Below, piece after piece: positions 61,510-64,000 of a stretch of 64,000 nucleotides of DNA. Both the position numbers and the translations under genes were made by a program. Origin of the DNA: a virus; IMG/VR virus record IMGVR_UViG_3300031952_000002, positions 1 through 64,000 of that record; one strand, given 5' to 3'. The number at the start of each line of letters is the position of its first letter. The first letter of the stretch is position 1. Below the pieces are notes generated by a model that searched no databases, was not told the origin of the DNA, and saw only the letters and a program-made list of their open reading frames with translations.

Positions 61510-64000
61510 TTAGATCTTTGTGGACTTACCAGACGGAAGCATTTTGACCGCCGATAAATCGCTAGTATGTTGATTTTTAACGGGTATTTTGTCGTATAGC
61601 ATAACTGAGTTAGCGAAAGTAGGGGACTCATGTCCGCTAGCTTTCCAGCCTTTATACCCCATAGACTTCAGTTCATTGTGGACCAGGTCTGGGTGACTAA
61701 GCGCGTGTTCGCTTGGTCCGTAGTGCTCTTTGTGCTTGTCTTTTACCTTGGCAAACACTTTGTCTGGGTCTTTGGACAAATCGTAGATGTCTTTGTCTTT
61801 GACTTGTATATGGTACCTGGACAAGTTGTTGAACATTTGTTCAGCGTCTTCTCCATTAGATCCGTAAGTATGCAAATAGTTTGCAGGTTTAAAACCTGGC
61901 ATATTATGGTTAAGGTATTCCCGGCTTTGCTGGATACGGGCCTTTTCTTTGCCTGCCTGACCGGTAAACTGGAAAGATGGGTCTAGGGACTGAAGGTCTG
62001 GATGCCTACTAAAATGGACTAGATCTAGCACCTTAAAATTATCTTCAGCTTTGGATATTTTGTCCCAAACACCCATTGCTGCGGGGGTTTGAAGCGAGGA
62101 ACCTAAAACCTCTTTACCGGAAACTTTTTGGGCATGTTGATACATTGCAGTTGCCAGCCCTTTTCTTTGATGTTCAGGGAAAACATTAGTCATACCAGGC
62201 ATAAGTTTATTTTCATGGAGTTCGTGAGGAACAATTATGGTATGGCCAACTATCTGACCTTGTGGACTTTTTGCATAAACGTGAAGTTCATCGTGCTCTT
62301 CCTTGTCAGACAAATCTTCATCTTGATTTGCCTTCCATTCATGAAAAACATGATAACCTTCTTTTCGCCAATCACCATTTTGGCCTTTTTCTAAGTCTTC
62401 AGCTTTAGATATAGCTTCAGACACCTTGCGATTGTGTTTTGTGTTTGACATCACAGCCAAAACAGCTTCAGTCAGGTTTTGGCCCATACCTGCCGTAAGG
62501 TTAATAGAATACTTTGTTTCCAATTTGGTCATAAAGTCGTAAAGTTCAGATTTTTCGGTAGGCGGCAGTGTAAATATAAAATCGCTACCAGCAAACCCCA
62601 GGAAATCTCCTGCGTGCTCTTCTATAAAAGACTCTATGTCTATTTTGATGTGTTGCAGCTTTTTGATTTTGTCGGTTAGCTCTTTTGTGCTGTTAGATTC
62701 CAGGGAGTCAACTATGAAATCATATATGTCCTGGAAAGACAAACACACGGTAACCGGTTTGTATTTTTTGTCTTTTGGGTGACTTTTTTCTAGGGACTTA
62801 AAAAGCTCTTCGCTTGGCTTAGGCCAGCCAAGGTTTACCATAGTTTCTATGGCTATTTGCCTTTGTTCGGATTTACCAAAAGGACGATTTTTTTGACCCC
62901 ATAAAGCATAAGCATCCTCTGATTGTTGACCATCAGTACCTCTAATCTTCTTACCAGTTAACTTTTCTGCCATTACATATGCCGATGTTGCTAACCCTTT
63001 ACGTTGATGTGTATCTTCGGTATCACTATTAACAATACCCAGATGTTTTCCAGTATGATCGTGTTCGAAAATATAAAGCCCTGCCAACTTACCGCTTGGA
63101 TGATAGGCATGAATAATTACGCCATATTTATTAACTTTAGGGGTAAGTTTATAGCCTTCTTTTTGCCAATCACCATTTTGACCTTTTTCTAGGTCTTCGG
63201 ATTTGTTAACAATACCTTTACGCTTAGCCATTTCTCCAGCCCATTTGCTGACGTTTCTGTCTGGATCTCTAAGGCCCATCTGAACCGTGGTTTCATCTGC
63301 ACCAGGATGAGACAATAAAAGCTTTTTTATTCCCCACTTAGGATGGTTCATCATAAAGTTAAGTTCAGCAGGTTTATAGTTTTTATGTTTAGCCATATAA
63401 GGGGCTGCTGCAGCACCATGAGTATGAGGGGCACCAAAGTCACTGTTAACTATGTCGGTAGTTGGGAACTTGGTGTTGTCTCTAGGCACATTTTTGTGGG
63501 GGCTTACAATAAATTCGTCTTCGTGTCCGTGACCGGCTGGATCTGTGTCAGGGTGACCTAACTCATAGCTGAACCAAACGTTCTTTAAAGGAACGTGCTG
63601 GTGATGTTCATGTTGACCAAATTGTCCTTGAGTTTTGTCGGCTATGGAATACAAAGCATGGTCATCTCCCCTTTGGCTTGGGGTTATGTTCATGTTCCTA
63701 GCCAGACGCAAATGGGGGGTACCATTAAGTTGGTCTACGGCCTTAGGGGCATTTTGGGTAATAGTGTCATGCAAGCTACGCTGGTGAGCTAGTAGCTGCG
63801 GAACAATATGAGGGTTTTGGGCTAGACCGGCGCTAAGGCTATCTGTAGTTATGTGACCAATCTTTTTCGCGGCATTGCCTTGTTGGTGATGACTCAAAAA
63901 CGCCTGGTCCATCATTTTTTGTTGGTCTGGCTTAGATGCCGAATAAGCGTCAGCATTTTCAGATCTGTGGATAGCGTACTTTAGCAAAAGAGATGAAGGT
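61510..64000 (-). CDS. Polyvalent-type protein with GNAT-like domains, 5' end outside window
   Basis: Open past base 64000; a TTG at 63987 starts a shorter 825-residue version, used for numbering here. His-rich N-terminal region. GNAT-like domain 1 (about 274-365) and 2 (about 539-645) each follow EDLEKGQNGDW(Q/R)KEGY and contain HQRKGLAT, the acetyl-CoA pyrophosphate loop. Between them (about 410-525) lies a possible palm/GGDEF-like fold with degenerate GSDF and NLTAGMG. The C-terminal ~150 residues (LVHFSRHPDLQSLDPSFQFTG...IYDLSKDPDKV...ELKSMGYKGW) match a domain recurring in phage and plasmid polyvalent proteins. Such proteins are often injected with DNA. Catalysis is unproven. Confidence 0.65.
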   Translation of the reverse strand, partial: PSSLLLKYAIHRSENADAYSASKPDQQKMMDQAFLSHHQQGNAAKKIGHITTDSLSAGLAQNPHIVPQLLAHQRSLHDTITQNAPKAVDQLNGTPHLRLARNMNITPSQRGDDHALYSIADKTQGQFGQHEHHQHVPLKNVWFSYELGHPDTDPAGHGHEDEFIVSPHKNVPRDNTKFPTTDIVNSDFGAPHTHGAAAAPYMAKHKNYKPAELNFMMNHPKWGIKKLLLSHPGADETTVQMGLRDPDRNVSKWAGEMAKRKGIVNKSEDLEKGQNGDWQKEGYKLTPKVNKYGVIIHAYHPSGKLAGLYIFEHDHTGKHLGIVNSDTEDTHQRKGLATSAYVMAEKLTGKKIRGTDGQQSEDAYALWGQKNRPFGKSEQRQIAIETMVNLGWPKPSEELFKSLEKSHPKDKKYKPVTVCLSFQDIYDFIVDSLESNSTKELTDKIKKLQHIKIDIESFIEEHAGDFLGFAGSDFIFTLPPTEKSELYDFMTKLETKYSINLTAGMGQNLTEAVLAVMSNTKHNRKVSEAISKAEDLEKGQNGDWRKEGYHVFHEWKANQDEDLSDKEEHDELHVYAKSPQGQIVGHTIIVPHELHENKLMPGMTNVFPEHQRKGLATAMYQHAQKVSGKEVLGSSLQTPAAMGVWDKISKAEDNFKVLDLVHFSRHPDLQSLDPSFQFTGQAGKEKARIQQSREYLNHNMPGFKPANYLHTYGSNGEDAEQMFNNLSRYHIQVKDKDIYDLSKDPDKVFAKVKDKHKEHYGPSEHALSHPDLVHNELKSMGYKGWKASGHESPTFANSVMLYDKIPVKNQHTSDLSAVKMLPSGKSTKI

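Noticed and set aside
1-64000. Alternative genetic code or recoded stop
   Set aside because: TAA, TAG and TGA all end supported genes and no gene reads through one.

Overview
The window is part of the genome of a large tailed phage with a contractile tail (myovirus morphology). It carries a tail sheath, tail tube, tape-measure protein, baseplate hub, central spike, a giant baseplate-J protein and two tail-fibre loci. The standard code is used (TAA, TAG and TGA all stop genes), base composition is moderately AT-rich, and Shine-Dalgarno sites are strong. I found no tRNA, IS element, integrase or CRISPR array. Lipobox-bearing lipoproteins, signal peptides and wall hydrolases fit a bacterial host. 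The host cannot be named.

The best clue to the biology is regulatory. Six sites match the flagellar sigma-28 (FliA/SigD) promoter consensus TAAAGTTT-N11-GCCGATAA: five with exactly 11 bases between the boxes and one with 12. Five of the six stand directly before accessory genes in the correct orientation. Either the host is flagellated and the phage uses its flagellar sigma factor, or the phage encodes a sigma-28-like factor outside this window.

Layout, following the minus strand from the right end. 64.0-59.8 kb: a multidomain polyvalent-type protein (two GNAT-like domains, a possible palm domain, a C-terminal polyvalent-type domain), an Ala/Pro/Lys-rich protein and a small protein. 59.8-56.5 kb: sheath and tube, closed by a terminator. 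56.5-54.4 kb: a class II ribonucleotide reductase followed by an overlapping HNH endonuclease. 53.2-54.4 kb (plus): a sigma-28-led cluster ending in an Rrf2-like regulator. 53.1-46.1 kb: fibre-attachment proteins and three tail-fibre genes. 46.1-43.3 kb: a likely lysis region with a permuted NlpC/P60-like peptidase, two holin-like membrane proteins and, on plus, a lipoprotein metallopeptidase. 43.2-26.9 kb: chaperone-like proteins, tape measure, hub, spike, LysM-like hub protein and the 2261-residue baseplate J protein. 26.9-24.5 kb: a sigma-28-led cluster with an anchored lytic transglycosylase and zinc-ribbon proteins. 24.5-21.3 kb: a wedge-like protein and a second tube-like protein.

15.5-21.3 kb is a plus-strand accessory block: a MazG-like pyrophosphohydrolase, an exported ClpP-fold protease, ThyX and many small exported or membrane proteins. 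Back on minus, 15.4-10.9 kb is a 1523-residue baseplate/fibre protein. 10.7-8.6 kb is a sigma-28-led operon with a Fis-type regulator, a roughly 300-nt highly structured RNA element and a lipoprotein. 8.6-0 kb holds further tail-fibre genes.

Two tandem-repeat arrays (33-bp units next to the Fis-type gene, 41-bp units between fibre genes) contain the same 22-bp dyad, AAAGTA-N10-TACTTT, and look like binding arrays for one phage regulator.
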